Shown here piece after piece: positions 62,895 to 64,000 of a stretch of DNA of 64,000 nucleotides. Position numbers and translations under genes: made by a program. The DNA comes from Lacinutrix sp. C3R15 (GTDB lineage Bacteria; Bacteroidota; Bacteroidia; Flavobacteriales; Flavobacteriaceae), in contig NZ_JAHKPZ010000004.1 in the NCBI RefSeq assembly GCF_018860825.1, positions 471,102-535,101 of the forward strand. The letters are read 5' to 3'. The notes beneath the pieces were generated by a model. It saw only the letters and a program-made list of their open reading frames with translations, ran no database searches and was not told where the DNA came from. The stretch's first letter is position 1; each line of letters begins with the position of its first letter.

Positions 62895-64000
62895 TTATTG
62901 AATAACAATTCTTTTGGTTACTTCTCTGTTTTTTGTAGCAATCTTTATAAGATAGATTCCTGAAGGATATTTACTAACATCTATGGTGTTTCCTTGGGTT
63001 GCTACTATTCTTTTTCCTAATATATTAAACAGTTCTATAGCTACAATTGGTTGGTTTTCTGGGTTAGAAATATGTAGTATGGTGTCTGTAGGGTTTGGAT
63101 ATACTTGAAAACTATTGTTTAAAGTAGGTGTGTTTGTACTTAATGTTTCTGAGCTATAAATACTAAAACTTTTATAAGAATCATTATCTGCTAGCGCTAA
63201 GGTTCTAAAAACACGAAGTTTATAAGTGGTTCCGTTTGTTAAATTTGCAAAATTACCTTCGTTAGAAAAGCAACCTAGTTCATTGCCATTACAGGCATCG
63301 TAAAGTGCAAAATTATTCCAACTTAAAGCACCATCTATAAAAATATAACCATCCATAGGCATAGTGAAATCATACCAAACATCGGCATATTCTTCAGCAG
63401 GAGTGCCAGAGCATCCTATTTCATTATTAATTGCTGCACCTGCTATACCAAAGTATATTGTTGTTGGTGAATTGGTAACGGTTATGTTTTCCGCGGAAGC
63501 GCAATCGTCATTATTTATAATTTCAAAAGCCTGAATGCTAAACGATCTGTAATTGTTGTTATCTGCTGTTTCTAAAGTTCTAAATACGCGTAATTTATAA
63601 TTGGTTGCAGCTGTTAAATCTGTGAATAATTGGTTGGTAGCACCACATTGTATTTGTGTGCCACCACAAGCATCATATAAAGCAAACTGATTCCAGCTTA
63701 GTGTGCCATCTACATAAAGGTTTCCGTTAACAGGCATGGTAAAATCATACCAGATATCTGCGTATTCTTCTGTAGTTTCTGTACAACCTTCTTCATTATT
63801 TATAGTAGCACCACCAATTTCAAAATCTACTGTACTTGCTGTTGTGGTAACGGTTAAGTTTTCCGCGGAAGCGCAATCATCATTAGTAACGCTTTCAAAA
63901 GCTTGAATGGTAAACGACCTGTAATTGTTATTATCTGCTGTCACTAAAGTTCTAAATACGCGTAATTTATAATTGGTTACAGCTGTTAAATCTGTGAATA
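62895..64000 (-). CDS. T9SS-sorted protein with about 124-residue repeats (partial)
   Basis: The frame is open to the window edge, so the 5' part is missing; the GTG at 63944 is internal. Two complete and one partial copies of a repeat of about 124 residues are seen (372-375 bp apart). Each has N-D-D-C-A-S-A-E-N, E-E-Y-A-D-x-W-Y-D-F, L-S-W-N-x-F-A-L-Y-D-A-C and Y-K-L-R-V-F-R-T, giving about three Cys per repeat. The end is a type A T9SS domain (V-Y-P-N-P-T-D and G-I-Y-L-I-K-I). It is probably a large secreted or surface protein with beta-sandwich modules. Confidence 0.85.
   Translation of the reverse strand, partial: FTDLTAVTNYKLRVFRTLVTADNNNYRSFTIQAFESVTNDDCASAENLTVTTTASTVDFEIGGATINNEEGCTETTEEYADIWYDFTMPVNGNLYVDGTLSWNQFALYDACGGTQIQCGATNQLFTDLTAATNYKLRVFRTLETADNNNYRSFSIQAFEIINNDDCASAENITVTNSPTTIYFGIAGAAINNEIGCSGTPAEEYADVWYDFTMPMDGYIFIDGALSWNNFALYDACNGNELGCFSNEGNFANLTNGTTYKLRVFRTLALADNDSYKSFSIYSSETLSTNTPTLNNSFQVYPNPTDTILHISNPENQPIVAIELFNILGKRIVATQGNTIDVSKYPSGIYLIKIATKNREVTKRIVIQ

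Overview
The window is AT-rich chromosomal DNA from a member of the Bacteroidota, most likely the family Flavobacteriaceae. Supporting signs are two proteins with type IX secretion (T9SS) C-terminal sorting domains, tandem TonB-dependent receptors with a carboxypeptidase-like N-terminal domain, promoters with the Bacteroidota -7 box (TAnnTTTG), weak or absent Shine-Dalgarno sequences, and a gene order (rplM-rpsI-rpsB-tsf-pyrH-frr, sucA-sucB, exbB-exbD-exbD) typical of marine flavobacteria. It is mostly core genome. No prophage, CRISPR array or complete insertion sequence was seen.

Layout. 1-8.2 kb: the end of a secreted BNR/sortilin-type T9SS protein, a 42-aa membrane peptide, dxs, tadA, a structured intergenic element, a ClC chloride transporter and aspS. 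8.4-14.9 kb: two paralogous TonB-dependent receptors and a surface lipoprotein. 15-21.8 kb: a tetR-tolC-hlyD-acrB type RND efflux operon with a clear operator at its promoter. 21.9-27.9 kb: polyprenyl synthetase, two unknown genes, and the 2-oxoglutarate dehydrogenase genes sucA and sucB. 28.0-29.5 kb: an unusual array of four identical promoter modules next to a NarL/LuxR-type response regulator gene. 29.6-35.3 kb: retropepsin-like protease, tatD, asparaginase, tRNA-Ser(GGA), an ExbB/ExbD energy-transduction operon and a beta-barrel protein. 35.3-43.6 kb: PAP2-like membrane protein, rpoN, asnS, an MMPL/RND exporter, a DUF5686-type barrel and a TlpA-like thioredoxin. 43.6-50.9 kb: the translation cluster (frr, pyrH, tsf, rpsB, rpsI, rplM, all on the minus strand), interrupted between pyrH and tsf by two lipoprotein genes, one broken by a 22-bp tandem duplication. 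51.2-56.3 kb: ABC-F ATPase, class 3 lipase, YgiQ radical SAM protein. 56.3-57.6 kb: a tandemly duplicated (period about 627 bp) DUF559 nuclease element with 29-bp inverted ends, lying against a truncated gene start. 57.6-64 kb: NUDIX hydrolase, polA, ALDH3-type aldehyde dehydrogenase, and the C-terminal part of a repetitive T9SS protein.

The two most interesting regions are these. (1) 28.2-28.87 kb: four copies of a TACGTA-N4-TACGTA palindrome, each exactly 23 bp upstream of a -7 box. One would transcribe a 39-aa membrane peptide and three would transcribe short RNAs ending in terminator hairpins, beside a response regulator that could be their activator. (2) 56.3-57.5 kb: a compact element in which a DUF559 nuclease reading frame fills the space between inverted repeats, so that its stop codon and one possible start lie inside the repeats. 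All functional assignments come from reading motifs; no database search was run.
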